Positions 8,691-20,566 of a stretch of DNA of 64,000 nucleotides are shown here, in pieces. Every line of letters begins with the position of its first letter. Within the stretch, counting starts at the first letter, position 1. Under the pieces are notes generated by a model. It was given only the letters and a program-made list of their open reading frames with translations. It was not told the DNA's origin and made no database searches. Where the stretch lies: positions 19,064,632 to 19,128,631 of the forward strand of contig NC_041021.1 of assembly GCF_004193775.1 (NCBI RefSeq), in the 5' to 3' direction. This DNA is from Glycine soja (Eukaryota > Streptophyta > Magnoliopsida > Fabales > Fabaceae). The position numbers and the translations under genes are program-made.

Positions 8691-10366
8691 GGGCGCCGTA
8701 AAGCGGGTTCTTTTCCTTTTTTATAACAATGATTAAGTTCTCTCTCTTGTTTTTATTTTATTTTTCAAGGAAAGAATGTAATGAGCAATGCAACCAATGA
8801 AAAGCATGGATGTATGCGAATGATGCATAGTTGAAGTATTGCGAATTTTTACATGGGGTTGAATCAATTTAGATTTTCAACTTGGTCCATGACATTTTTG
8901 TCAAGGTGAAACTGGAAGTAACAAGGATATTAACAATCTTAAACGTGTTTGACCGTAGCCGAAGCAATGATGTAACACAATCCACCTTTTGCCCCAACTT
9001 TTGCAAGATGGTTACTTCCATACTTCAACTTGACTCGATGAATCTTCTCATAAAAGCACGATTTTGGTTCAACCCCATAACCCAGGGAATGGCAATTTTG
9101 ATCGCCAATACTTCATCAACATTTCATAGGGATGAAAGACTCGGGAATACGCATGCTATGCATGGAAAATGTAATTATGAGATTTGAGATGCCCGAAGAA
9201 ACATCCTTTCTTAGTTAACCATGCATTAGGTACCATGTTCAATCATTTTGTTTTTAAGTGAAATGGGTTTATGATCCCAACACGGTTGGCTCATGGTACC
9301 GAATATATGCAACTAAGAATGCAGCGTGAATTTTCGCGCTTTCTTTTTTGTTTTTGTCTTGCAGGGGAAAACGCAAGGGTCACGCATGAGCAAACATGAA
9401 AACAATTAGTATGCAATTTGTAGATAAAAAAAGTTTGTTGAACGCATATGCATGATGATGCAATGACTCATGCAAAATGTGATGCTGGAATATGATAACA
9501 AACAAATGTAGGAACGATATGTTCATTATGATGCTGAAGAGATGTTTATGCGATGCATGGTATGAATGCATTTACGGACACGAGAGCCCGGAAAATCATC
9601 TCTCCTTACTTGCACCTTTAGGGGCGCAGCGCCCCATGTGTGCAATTAAGAAGACGATATGGATCTTCCGACTTCCCACAACAAAAGACGAGACCCACAT
9701 ACAACGCATGTGTGACGGTATGATGCAGATGCGCATGCATGAAACGGAAAGAAAACACAACAAAGGGGTAATTTACATATATGAGACCAAAAAGATCCAT
9801 CTTTTTAATACTACGTTTTAGGCATTATGGCGCCTCACCGTGTGTATTAAAAAGTGATGTATCACTCTAGAGAAACAAAATATCACTAGCAAAACATGTT
9901 ATTCGCAAAAAAATGCATGAGAACAAATGGCACGGAGCGTGTTTGCTCTATGCCCCTATTTGGGAACCTATAGGATAGTATCTAGGGCTCTCTAATAACT
10001 ACTCCCCAACAATTCATAACTCACACGGCTGTTTTCTAGTGGTATCATCACTCAAGATAATAATATTGTGGTGGTATGGAATACCAGCGACAACACATCA
10101 TAAAGAGAGAAAGCTCTAGACGAGGTTTCACTATTATCAAGCAAGTCGGAGACCTAGCATGATGATAGATTCACCTCCACTCCTTAAATTCCCATGAACC
10201 CGGGTGTAGGGCCCCTTTTTTTACTCAAACCCGTGGGTGCTTAGAATGCAGTGTAAAGAATGCGAAATAGACAACAATTATTTACATTTTACACAGTTCA
10301 ACAAATGCACACACAAAGTTTCACAAATCCACAAATCCTTAAAATAGGCCTAACTCACAAAAATAG
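8691..10366 (-). other. 5' leader of element B
   Basis: Between the PBS and gag of element B lie about 1.7 kb of non-coding sequence rich in ATG and CATGCAT. The part around 9790-10260 matches the leader of element A (18900-19460) in inverse orientation, including a GGGCCCC...CCCGGGT block and a block near TAAAGCGTAGT. This confirms that both are leaders of the same family. Element A additionally has ORF1 at the end of its leader; I see no equivalent here. Confidence 0.65.
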
Positions 10367-10384
10367 TCCCCAGTGGAGTTGCCA
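10367..10384 (-). other. Primer-binding site of element B
   Basis: On the minus strand TGGCAACTCCACTGGGGA follows the LTR end (GCGACA at 10387) after two bases. Element A has TGGCGACTCCGGTGGGGA at the same place. Ogre/Tat elements are known to use a tRNA-Arg primer, and TGGCGACTC would pair with a tRNA ending GAGTCGCCA. The tRNA assignment is from family knowledge. Confidence 0.7.
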
Positions 10385-10386
10385 AC

Positions 10387-10708
10387 TGTCGCAACGTGCC
10401 CTTTTGTAGGCGTGCGAGACGAGGCTCACGGGTGCGCTTTCCAAAGGAGGAAAGATGCGCGGAGTCGCCACCAACGTTTATTTGTGGAAAGGGTCGGAAA
10501 AACCGAAGGAAACCGGTCAAAATGAAAATTCTAAGTTCGGGAGTTGTATTTACGTTTGAGGAAGGTATTAGCACCTTTCAAACCCTATTTTTTTGTGGAT
10601 GAGCTTGACTAGGTGAGTTGATTTTAGCCTTAGTTTCACTTTAGTTATTAGTCAATCCAATTAAGAATGAGAAATCCCAAAGAGAAAACGTCCGATTCCT
10701 TTTTTTTC
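10387..10708 (-). mobile_element. 3' part of the 5' LTR of element B
   Basis: On the minus strand this is the last 320 bp of an Ogre-like LTR, ending TTGCGACA at 10387. It contains the conserved ATAAACGTTGGTGGCGACTC block and the GTGAAACTAAGGCTAAAATC block. The stem-loop module found between those blocks in other LTRs is absent. The LTR is broken at about 10708, where a copia LTR starts. Confidence 0.8.
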
Positions 10709-12069
10709 GCTTCCTTGAGATTTCTTTCAACCTTGTAAAAATCCTTTTACAAGCAAAGATCCACAAGGGATGTACCCTCCCTTGTTCTCTTTGAACCTAG
10801 TGGATGTACCCTCCACTAGAACTGATCCACAAGAGATGTACCCTCTCTTGTTCTCAGTCAAACCCAAGTAGATGTACCCTCTACTTGTACCACAAAGGAT
10901 GTATCCTCCAATGTGTTAAGACAAAGATCTCAGGCAGTTAAACCTTTGATACTTTGTGAATGGGGATACAAAAGAATTCTCAGGTAGTTAGTCCTTTGAA
11001 CACTTTTGTATAAGGGAATGGGAAGAATCAAAAGAATTCTTAGACTGTGTCGTTTTGAATTCTTTGACAAGGAAGAAGGGAGACACAAAAGAATTTAGGC
11101 AGTTAGTCCTTTGTTCTTTTGGAAAAGGGAGAAGAGAGACACAAAAAGAATTCAGGCGATTAGTCCTTGGCGAATTCTTTTTGGCAAATGGAGAAGGGAA
11201 TGAAAAAGATGAATAGCACAAGTTTTCAAGGTTTAGAAAACTAGAAAACTTTAGAAATCTTTTGGCACAAAGAAAAAGAAGAAGCTCAAAGAGTTTTAAG
11301 GCTTGTAAAGGATTCATTGAATAAGAGTAAAAGTGTATTGAAAAACAAATCAAAGCCTTGCTTTTATAGACTCGTCATGTCTGGTCAAGACAATCATTAG
11401 AAGAGTTATGACTATTAGAAAAACTTAAAACCCAATTTGAAAAAGTCAAAAACTATTTGAAGAGTTACATCTTTTGATTTTATTCAGAAACAATCACAGG
11501 TAATCAATTACCAAATTAGTGTAATCGATTACACAAAGCTTTTATGTGAAAGGATGTGACTCTTCACATTTGAATTTGAATTTCAACGTTCAAAGGCATT
11601 GGTAATCGAATACCAAAACATTGTAATCGATTACAACTTTTCGAAATTAATTGGAATGTTGTAAATTCAATTTGAAAACTTTTTCAAAACACTTTTGCTA
11701 CTGGTAATCGATTACAACAATCTGGTAATCGATTACCAGAGAGTAAAAACTCTTTGGTAAACATGTTTTGTGAAAAATACATGTGCTACTCAGTTTTTGA
11801 AAAATCCTTTTCATACTTATCTTGATTAAGTCTTCTCTTGATTCTTGAAGCTTGAGTCTTGAATCTTGATCTTTTGAATCTTGATTCTTGATTCTTGAAT
11901 TCAACTTTCATCTTGAATCTTGAAGTGTTCTTGATTCTATCTTGAATATCTTGAACTCATTCTTTTGATTGACCTTTGAGCTTTTTGTCATCACCTTTGT
12001 CATCATCTTTTGTTATCATCAAAACATCTTTGAATCACTCTTGATTCACCATGAAGCTTTGCTTCTACA
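10709..12069 (-). mobile_element. Copia-type LTR, truncated at its 3' end
   Basis: On the minus strand the LTR begins TGTAGAAGCAAAGCTTC at 12069 and runs to about 10709, where it is cut. It is colinear with the solo LTR at 3546-5207: AATCTTGA/TCAAG-rich 5' end, GTAATCGATTAC palindromes (11522-11740), then the tandem hairpin region (10726-11200). It interrupts the copia gag that resumes at 12070, and the right-hand junction is clean. The left end is lost, so a target-site duplication cannot be tested. Confidence 0.8.
10726..11200 (-). repeat. Second copy of the constant-loop hairpin array
   Basis: The same hairpin order as at 3866-4275 is present, with compensated changes. The first stem is one pair longer here (CTTGTAAAA-ATCC-TTTTACAAG). 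The CAAGAGA/TCTCTTG stem is perfect, whereas the other copy has a mismatch. Later stems are TACAAAAG/CTTTTGTA, AAAGAATTC/GAATTCTTT and CAAAAAGAATTC/GAATTCTTTTTG (12 pairs). Loops again read close to CAGGCGGTTAGTCCTT. Confidence 0.75.
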
Positions 12070-13194
12070 ATTGAATGCATCTTGAAGTTCATCAAAAGAA
12101 ATAGATAAATCATAGTTAGAAGATGTTACCTCATATTCGCTTTCATAGTCTTTGGCCATAAGGCTTAGATTTACAATTTTGTTTTCTGAATCACTTGATG
12201 AATCCATGTCATTATCTTCCCAAGTGATATATGCTTTCTTTCCTTTCTTATCTTTGAAAGTTTTCTTGTCAGATTTTTCCATTCTTCTTTTAAAGATAGG
12301 ACAATCAACTCTTAGGTGCCCAAGTTGATCACATTCATAGCATTTTGGAATTGATGAGGAATCTTCTCCTTTATTCCTAAAAAATTTATTGAATCTTTTT
12401 ACAAAGAGACTGAAATCATCATCTTTTTCTAAATTATTTTATTCATTCAAGTCTTCTTTGTCACTTTTATCATGAATGGAAGATAAGGCTTTGGGTGCAA
12501 TTCCTTTCTTCCTTTTGTCATTCTCTTCCTGTTGGTTGAGTCTCATAAGTTCCATTTCATGTTCTTGAAGTTTCCCAAAGAGAGTGGCAAGAGACATGTT
12601 GGTGAGATCTTTTGATTCTGCAATTGCAGTTACTTTTGGTTGTCATTGCCTGCTTAAACATCTCAACACATTGTTAATGAGATCTTCATTAGGAAACACT
12701 TTTCCTAATGATGCAAGATGATTAACTATATGTGTAAATCTCTTTTGCATCTCTTGTATGGTCTCATTTTGATTCATTATAAAAAGTTCATATTCATGTG
12801 TGAGAGTGTTTATTCTAGATCTTTTTACATCAGTTGTGCCTTCATGAGTTACTTGTAATGTATCCCACATTTCTTTTTCATTTTTACAGTTTGAAACTCT
12901 AAAGTACTCATCCATGCCTAATGCAACAATGATTATATTTTTGGCTTTTAAATTATATTTAACCCTTCTTCTTTCATCTTCATCCCATTGATCTCTAGGT
13001 TTTTCTATAGTTGTATTTCCTGCTACCATTGTAGGAATGAAAGGACCAATTTCAAAGGCTTCCCATATATTCAAATCTATGGCTTCTATAAAAATCTGCA
13101 TACGGGTTTTCCAATAGTGATAACCCTCACCATTAAAGATAGAAGCCCTATTAATAGAGTTTCCCTTGGGAAATAAAAAGTTAGATGAGACCAT
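12070..13194 (-). pseudogene. gag: Copia-type gag, broken
   Basis: On the minus strand an ATG at 13194 opens a gag with a typical copia N-terminus (motif FNGEGYHYWKTRM), a central helical domain (WDTLQVTHEGT) and the segment FTHIVNHLASLGK. After a stop/frame break near 12640 the C-terminal half is found in pieces. A zinc knuckle of the CX2CX4HX4C type (CYECDQLGHLRVDC) lies at about 12340-12295. A Ser/Asp-rich tail follows up to SFDELQDAFN at 12080. There the LTR 10709-12069 interrupts it. Protease, integrase and RT are absent. The nucleocapsid role is known from the family; this copy cannot make an intact protein. Confidence 0.8.
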
Positions 13195-13230
13195 AATTAT
13201 TCTTGAAGTTTTTAAACTTTAAACAAGAAT

Positions 13231-13245
13231 CCTGCTCTGATACCA
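13231..13245 (-). other. Primer-binding site, initiator tRNA-Met type
   Basis: On the minus strand TGGTATCAGAGCAGG begins two bases after the LTR end at 13248. TGGTATCAGAGC is the classical complement of the 3' end of plant initiator tRNA-Met used by copia elements. Confidence 0.88.
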
Positions 13246-13247
13246 CT

Positions 13248-13797
13248 TGTTGAACAAGAGGCTTCAATAACTTAAGAGGGGGGGGGGTGAATTAAGTCTT
13301 AAAAATTTTCCGACTTACAAGTTTTAATCCCCTTTTAAATGGTATGTGATAGATTTAAAATGTAGAAGACACAACAATCAATTTAACAATGTTCTTTAAA
13401 TGTGCAAGACAAAGTAAATTGAAATAAAATAAATGAGATAAAGGAAGAGAGAATTGGAAACTCGATTTATGCTGGTTCGGCTACTTCCCGTGCTTACGTC
13501 CAATCCTCAAGTAACCCACTTGAGATTTTCCACTATCCTTGTAAATCCTTTACAATCTTTGAACATACCTTAGGATCCCTCACCCTTGTGTTCAAGTTTC
13601 TCACACGCCGAGACAAATAATCTCTTGATTACATCTATGTTTTATAGGATGAACAAAATGATTTCTCTCTTTTAGAGCAGATGATACAACTTGAAGTTCC
13701 TTGAAGAATTCTCAATAATTTGCAAGAGTTTGGCCAAAATTGTTTAGAGAAATTTTGACAGTTAAGTTCTCTGAGAATTCACTCCTTTTCGAAGTTA

Positions 13798-13864
<67 letters not shown>

Positions 13865-14339
13865 GGCCCATTATGCCTGTTCAAAAACAGCTTGAAGAGA
13901 TGTGTCTTTTCAAAAAGTTTTTCCGGAACTTTTTCACTGGTAATCGATTACACAGTTATATTTTTGAAGGGTTGTGATTTTTCAATAGTTTTTCTGAAAT
14001 CTCTTCGTTGGTAATCAATTACATGATTCTTGTAATCGATTACACATATCAAAATTTAAATAATTTTGTGTTGTTGGTTCATCAGTTCAAAATTTTCAAT
14101 ATGTCATTTTCACAAACTCTCTGGTAATCGATTACTAGTTCAAAAAGAGATTTATGAACTAATTTAACTTTAATAAAATAATTTTGATAGTAAAGATTTT
14201 GACACCAAACTATAGCAATCAAATTGAGATTCTTTTAACAAATTTACTAAGTCCTTATCTTAGATTTTCTTGATCTTGTTCTTTGACTTGGTTCAATCTG
14301 TTCTCATCAAGTAAACTTTTGGCATCATCAAAACCTACA
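13248..14339 (-). mobile_element. 5' LTR of a copia-type element
   Basis: On the minus strand the LTR begins TGTAGGTTTTGATGATGCC at 14339 and ends CTCTTGTTCAACA at 13248 (1,092 bp), directly before the PBS. It carries GTAATCGATTAC-type palindromes (13942, 14034, 14126), a (CA)30 microsatellite, the shared copia U5 box near 13465-13505, and a run of G (13277-13287) close to its 3' end. It belongs with the gag at 12070-13194. The 3' LTR is not in the window. Confidence 0.85.
13801..13860. repeat. (CA)30 microsatellite
   Basis: Sixty bases of uninterrupted CA dinucleotides inside the copia LTR, followed by TATAGG. Confidence 0.98.
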
Positions 14340-15054
14340 TGATATACATTCACAATCATTACTTAAATAAAAGAATTTCTCAAAATATTGTTATAATGAA
14401 ATACTTAGTTTATATTATGTAGATGTAGTACTATGAATGTTGTTTCTAACTTTTCATGCACAAACCAGTTTTCATGTTATATGAAAGCTTTCATAGTTTA
14501 AAAAGATCTTGTTATCATGATGATAATTTAGTTTAAATATGTCATTTGGCGCAACATTTATGCTTCTAATGAAAATCTTCTTAAGTATGCATTTTGATGA
14601 AAGTCATTTTGATTTAGATGAAATATATATGACAATAAGTAACATAATGTAAAGAGGAAGAGAAAAGAGCATTCAACATAGATTTTTATATTGGTTCGCC
14701 CTGAGCTTGGGCTACGTCCAATCCTCACCCTTCAAGATGAGATTTTCCACTAACACAACCAACAACATGTTGCACTAGCCAACTACTAGATTTTTACAAC
14801 TACCAACCCCCATGCTGGACTCTCCTTGTGAAACCTCTGCTGAACTTTTGTTGCTAGCAACATACTGGACTTTCAACATCTCCTCACCACAGCACCACAC
14901 TTGATCTTTGCTTGGAGATCACCCACTCAACCACAACACCCACTTGGTCATGGGAGAGACAATCCAAGTATTCTTCACCTCTTTGGGTGAGCTTAACCCA
15001 CAGAGCCATGTAGTTATTGGAAGGGAAGACATCTCATCATATAACCACCCCAGT
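14340..15054 (-). mobile_element. Remnant of another copia-type LTR
   Basis: The block at 14680-14740 (ATTGGTTCGCC...GGGCTACGTCCAATCCTCA) is the box also found in the copia LTRs at 3795, 13465 and 25978. This suggests a minus-oriented LTR of a different family. The termini could not be located. The part 14340-14640 is AT-rich with no further features; 14750-15050 is CA-rich. Confidence 0.45.
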
Positions 15055-17210
15055 TGTAACACCTTGAAATTTCGATAATTGAAAATAGATTCTTGATGTT
15101 TTTCTTGTGTTATTTGCTTACTTGATTAATTTGGATGAGTTAAGGTATTGTGTGAATTAGCCATGTGTGATTTGATTGATGTGAATGTTGAGTTATGTCA
15201 ACTTTTATTGATTTAGGTTGAAATTATGAGATTTCAAGTTTTGCCTAAACCTGTTTCACTAAAACCACAATCCTGGATTCGTTAACCATTGGATCTCCTT
15301 GAAAGTTGAAATATACGCTTGAAACCCAATTCTAAACATTTTGACCGTTGGGATTTGCAATATAGAATCTTGAGTATGATATATGATATTTTCACCGAAG
15401 TAGTAAAATTTGTTGGAGCAGAATTTGCCCAGGCAAGTCAAATTTCGCCCAGCCGAATTTGAGCTAGATCAGCTCTCCCAGGCGAGCCAAATTTTGCTTA
15501 GGTGAGTCTTGCAGGCTAAAAATATGTCCAGCAGCATAAAACAACTATTTTCACCTCCATCTCTTCCCCTAAACCCTCCTCCAACACCCCCAACCTCCTC
15601 CTCCTCCACCACTGACCATCGGTGACCGCCACGAGCCACCTTTGTTTGCCGTCAGACTACCGCCCGGAGAAGAACAGTTTAATCAGAGTGGAATCTCAAA
15701 ACGCCCCTTTAACCCCTTTTCAAATTGAATGGGTATTTGACCCCAAAAGTTAATTTTAAACTTTTCTTTGAAATCTATACTGAATTATCTTTGATTTGGT
15801 ATATAGAGAGCTCTGTGTTTGGACGAACGGACGTGAACCTAAGAGGTTTGAGAACAATGCCGCAAGGAACTAACAGAGAGATATAGATAGGTGAGGGGAG
15901 TTTATTGTTTGTTTACAACTTTTGATACCATAGTTGGGGTCAGGGAACCCAATTATGGGGATGTATGTCAGTCCCTGTGCATGCTGGTTTTAAAAAAAAA
16001 ACATGTTTTTTAATAGTGGGATGTGATATATTTGTTATTGATGTGCATGCTGGTTTTCAAGAAAAATTGTGTTTTTAACTAATGGGATGTGATATATTTG
16101 TTATTGATGTGCATGTTGGTTTTCAAGAAAACGGTTTTTTTAACTAATGGGATGTGATATGTTTGTTATTGATGATTGAAATTGTCAATGATGTTGTTGT
16201 TGTACTGATTGGAATTTTTGGGAAAAGTCTTAATTATAGAGGGGACTCCGCCCCAAATTTTATATTTGTTCCTCTATTTACTTCTTTATTAAATTTTAAA
16301 TGGGCACAAGATTTTATTTTGAATACCATAGTTCTCTTTAATTTAGAATTTTCCTTAAAAATATGAGTCTCGTGATATTATGGATTGTTGTTGTATGAGG
16401 TTTATGTTTCCTGAAGACCTGGGGAATGTGAATCCCGAGCATGAATTTATATGTATGTATGTGGAATGTGATTGCTTGTGATGTTGATGTTGATAATGAT
16501 ACTGAGATGAGACCGTGTTCATGTTGATAATGACATTGAGATGAGATGATGTTGATGTTGATGATGTATGCTGTGTATGTACATGGGGGGTGTGGTGGCC
16601 ATGTCAGATATCCCTAGAGGGGGAAAAGAGTGTTTTAAAGAGTTTTAAGCATCCCTAGAGAAAAAAGGGGATGACTTAGAATCTTTAACTATCCATGGTC
16701 AATGCATTGATGATGCTCATGTTTCATACTTCGTATTGCATGGAAATAGTACAAACTTTTTCAGTAAGTTTTTGTAGTTTTTCATGAGGAAAAATACTTG
16801 TACTTGAGGGCATGTCACTCGATTTGGAACTTCCTTAAGACTCAAGTTGATCACCATCGGGGGGCGGGGGGGGGGGGGGGGGGGGGAGTTGCTTGTGCAC
16901 GATATGGTGACCTCTGCCTAGTTTTCCTAAGTGAGAGTGTCATGTGGACACGCTTAGGCTATTTCCTGATAAATGGTACCACATAGCATTTTAGAGTTGA
17001 GTCAAGTACATGCATCATTCTGAGCATAATTGAATTGAATTATGGAAAAGTTGATGACTAGTTTTTTAAGTGTACGTTGAACCGATGGGTTATTGAGAAT
17101 GATTGTGGTTATTGTTATTGTATTCTTGTTAATCATTGTCTTTTGGTGTTTCTTGATCATTTATAATAAACTCACCCTTGCAATTTTTGTATCGTGTGAT
17201 TGGTGCATGT
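15055..17210 (+). mobile_element. 5' part of a TGTAACACC-type gypsy LTR
   Basis: The terminus TGTAACACCTTGAAATTTCG is typical of plant gypsy LTRs of the Tekay/Del sort. It matches a terminus GGGTCGTTACA at 55176-55186. The stretch 16617-17210 is repeated at 53395-53960 and 54345-54700. It includes GATCACCAT, a G-run (16861-16886), and a CCTAGTTTTCCTAAGTGAGAGTG block. At 17210 it is cut by element A. A GC-rich, Pro/Ser-coding stretch (15590-15680) lies inside it but has no long frame. Confidence 0.7.
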
Positions 17211-18787
17211 TGTCATACCCTAATTTCATCCGAGGAGCATTGTTTGATGACATGCAACCTTTGCTTGACCGCTTCAAGGTACTTGGCACCCATCGTTAGG
17301 AAATCCGTGAAGTTCCGTGACATGCCAGAAGTCAAAAGAAAGCATTGTCGCACAATCCGTGAAGTTCTGTAACATGCCGAAAATCAAAAGGAAGGATTCT
17401 TGCACAATCCATGAGGTTCCATAACATTCTGAAAGCCAAAAAAGGGATGATTACGTAATCCGTAAGGTTCCGTAACATTACGGAAAGAAAACAAGTATCA
17501 TTACAGAATTCGTAAAGTTCTGTAATGTTACGGGAAAAAAAATCAGCAAAAAGGGCAGGAGGTGTATTTAGTAAATAGGGGGTGAAAATAGCATTCAGGC
17601 CCACTTGGGCCTTCCAGGAAGTTCCTCCAGAAGGCGGTGCCTTCGGGAGGATGCAACCTAGCTCGCCTGCAAGAGTTGGGTGGCAAGCTTCTCCCTCTTT
17701 TCCCTATAAATAGGGGGAGGGGGGAAGAACAAAAAGATTCAACCCTCCTGGTATCTGAGGATCACTTAAAATTAGTGAGAAAAATCATTTCCGTGAAGAA
17801 AATCAAAGCCGAGGCGCTTCCGTAACACGTCTGAGACGTTTCCGTGGGTGATTTCGTGATGATTTTCCGCCGTTCTTCGTTGTTGTTCGGTCTTCAACTG
17901 GTAAGTTCCTGAAATCAAACTTTTTAATTCATTCTATGTACCCTTGGTGGTCCCCACTTGTTTCGCGTACTTTTATTTTCATTTCATTTACTTTCCGTAT
18001 CCCCTTTGGACGTGCTTTAGTCATTTATTTAAGTCATTTTCTCGCCTAATCAAAAAATAAAATAAATTTCCACCGATCATTTGAATTGTAACATCTGTTA
18101 ATTTCTATTAAAATGAAATCCAACCGTTCGGTCATGCCGTAACCACGTTGGAAACCAAAAAAGAGGTAAAATGATAATATAATAATCAAAAAATATCTTT
18201 TAGTAAAATAAAACAAAAAAAATCAATCGGATGTTTCTCTTTGGGATTTTTCTTTATTAATTGAATTGACTAATAACTAAAGTGAAACTAAGGCTAAAAT
18301 CAACTCACACAATCAAGCTTTGTCCGCAAAAATCATTGAAAAACGTTTTAAGGTCCAACGCCTTAAACGGTCTTCTTTGCTTTTTATCGGTTAATATGAA
18401 CCATTCGAAAGCGTAAAATCAATACATCACTGCCTTTTAAAAGAACTACGTAGGTCTGATTTCCTCTTCGATGGAGGGTACGTAGGAGCAAGCGCCCCGC
18501 TTTTGTAGACCTCAAAAAATAAAAAGAAATAAAAGTTTAGATACATAATTTCACACAATTCTAATCTAAGGCTGTTGTCCTTTGGGACAAACGTGAGAGG
18601 TGCTAATACCTTCCTCAAACGTAAAGATAACTCCTGAATCTGGAATATTCTTCATGACCGGTTTCCTTTGGTTTTTCAAACGTTTTCCTTTCAATAAACG
18701 TTGGTGGCGACTCCGCGCATTTTCCTCCCATGGAAGACGCACCCGTGAGCCTCGCCTCGCTCGCCCGCAAAAGGGTAGGTTGCGACA
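17211..18787 (+). mobile_element. 5' LTR of Ogre-like element A
   Basis: The LTR runs from TGTCATACCCTAATTTCATC to GGGTAGGTTGCGACA (1,577 bp) and is followed after two bases by the PBS. U3 carries about five CCGTAA/CATGCCGGAA units (17300-17540). The 18-bp palindrome seen in sister LTRs is decayed here (about 17660). The TATA box is at 17705-17712, a candidate 5' splice site at 17901, a GGTCCAACGCCTTAA box near 18352, and a stem-loop module at 18445-18510. The flanking 5-mer is CATGT (17206-17210). No 3' partner LTR with this flank was found in the window. Confidence 0.88.
17705..17712 (+). promoter_or_regulatory. TATA box of the element A LTR
   Basis: TATAAATA occurs within CCCTATAAATAGGG, in the same context as in the sister LTRs. 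Transcription would start a few tens of bases downstream. GTAAGT at 17901 would then be the first 5' splice site in the transcript. Confidence 0.7.
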
Positions 18788-18789
18788 GT

Positions 18790-18807
18790 TGGCGACTCCG
18801 GTGGGGA
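18790..18807 (+). other. Primer-binding site of element A
   Basis: TGGCGACTCCGGTGGGGA begins two bases after the LTR end. It corresponds to the site of element B at 10367-10384. A tRNA-Arg primer is expected for Ogre/Tat elements. Confidence 0.75.
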
Positions 18808-19503
18808 CTGTTTTTGTGAGTTAGGCCTATTTTAGGAAAGTGTGGAATTTTGAAACTTTGTGTGTGCATTTTTTCTTGAACTGTGTAAAAATAATAAATG
18901 TTGTCTTTTCCACATTTTTAAACCGCATTCTAAGCACCCACGGGTTTGAGTAAAAAGGGGCCCTATACCCGGGTTCATGGAAATCTAAGGAGTGGAGGTG
19001 GATCTATGGTCATGCTTGGTCTCCGACTTGCTTGATAATAGTGAAACCTCGTCTAGAGCTTTCTCTCTTTATAATGTGTTGTTGCTGGTATTCCATACCG
19101 CCACAATATTATTATCTTGAGTAATGATACCTCTAGAGAACAGCCATGTGAGATATGGATCGTTGGGAGTAGTTATTAGAGACCCCTAGATATTATCCTA
19201 TAGGTCCCCAAATAGGGGCATGGAGCAAGCACGCTCTGTACCATTTGTTCTCATGCATTCTTTTGCGAATAGCACATAAATTATAGTTTTGCTGTATATC
19301 TAGTGATATCTTGTCTCTTTAGAGTAACACGTCACTTTTTAATGCATACGTTGGGGCGCCGCAATGCCTAAAGCGTAGTATTAAAAAGATGGATCTTTTT
19401 CGGTCTCGCATATGTAAATTACCACTTGTTTTTCTTCTTTTCGTTTCATGCATGTGCATTGCATCATTCATATTAGAGCCTTGATTCACCCTTTTTTAGG
19501 TAA
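18808..19503 (+). other. Leader of element A
   Basis: About 700 bp of non-coding sequence lie between the PBS and ORF1. It ends with a pyrimidine tract and AG at 19498-19499 (CACCCTTTTTTAG), five bases before the ORF1 ATG. It looks like a 3' splice site that could pair with the LTR 5' splice site at 17901. Splicing is inferred, not shown. Confidence 0.55.
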
Positions 19504-20566
19504 ATGAGGGGGACAAATCAAATCGGAAAAAGATTCTATTAAGTCAAGATTAAGGGCCTAGATGTCACCAGCCTTAAGGAGTTGGGACGGTTGATGGGAC
19601 CCCTCCAGATGCAAGCCTTCCGCAAGGCGTACGGAAAGATTTTAGATTTGACCATAGCGGAGGTATTCACAGAATTCATTGTATCCCTCACCCAATACTA
19701 TGACCAGCCATTGAGATGCTTCACGTTTGGGGACTTCCAAATAGTACCGACTGTTGAAGAATTTGAGGAGATTCTGAGATGTCCTCTTGGGGGAAGAAAA
19801 CCGTATCTTTTCTCCGGGTTTCTTCCCTCCTTGAGCAAGATTGTAGTTGTGGTCAGGGATTCGGCGAGAGAGTTGGATCGTGTAAAGAAAACTCGAAACA
19901 ACGTAGTGGGCGTACCGCGCTCTAAAAACAGAGCTAGGAAAGGCAAGACTCGCCAAAGAAAAATTCAAGTTAGTCGCTACAGACGTCCGGAAAGAGTGTG
20001 TCGAGTTACGAGAAGAAAATGCAGCTACCGCAAGAGCCCTTGAACCAGAAACCAAGAGGGCTCGCAAGGAAGAGCCTAGCTGAGATAAGTTCCGAGGAGC
20101 TTTGTGGGGCAACAACAATGAGCTCAAGCTTCGAAGGGAAGAGAGAGACCAATCACGAGTACATATCATGGTCTTAAAGGAGGGGTTAGCTGCTTGCTCA
20201 AGATCAAAGAAGAGTTTGGCCCAACACTTAGAAGCCACAGAGCAAAGCATGCTAGCTATAATAGGGCAGTACAAAGAAGAGTTAAACCAGTCTTTGACCC
20301 ATGACCAAAAGCTAGTAGAGGACTTCGCACAAGCATACGCCGAGAAGGAGGCAAGAGGGAGGATGATTGATGCATTGCATCAAGAAGCGACCATGTGGAT
20401 GGATAGGTTCGCCTTGACCTTAAATGGAAGTCAAGACCTCCCGCGACTACTAGCGAAAGCAAGGGCCATGGCCGAAGTGTGTTCAGCCCCAGAGGAAATT
20501 CACGGGCTAATCAATTACTGTCAACACATGATAGATTTAATGGCCCATATAATTATAAACCGTTAG
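19504..20566 (+). pseudogene. ORF1 of element A (upstream of gag), internally deleted
   Basis: An ATG at 19504 opens a frame with an early stop near 19540. The conserved block GRLMGPLQMQAFRKAYGK...LTQYYDQPLRCFTFGDF follows from 19582, as in soybean ORFs upstream of Ogre-type gag. After about residue 110 (near 19905) the middle of the protein is missing and the frame shifts. The coiled-coil-like C-terminal part (ELKLRREERDQSR to EEIHGLINYCQHMIDLMAH) resumes in another frame and ends at 20566. Ogre elements are known to carry an extra ORF1 of unknown function at this position. No function is assigned. Confidence 0.75.

Noticed and set aside
10387..12069. One composite LTR
   Set aside because: The two parts have different family motifs and meet at a sharp junction near 10708; they are separate elements.
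15590..15680. A host gene exon in the GC-rich Pro/Ser stretch
   Set aside because: No long frame or splice pattern was seen, and the stretch lies within the TGTAACACC-type LTR.
18790..18807. A tRNA gene fragment
   Set aside because: The 18 bases sit exactly at the PBS position two bases after the LTR and have no cloverleaf context.
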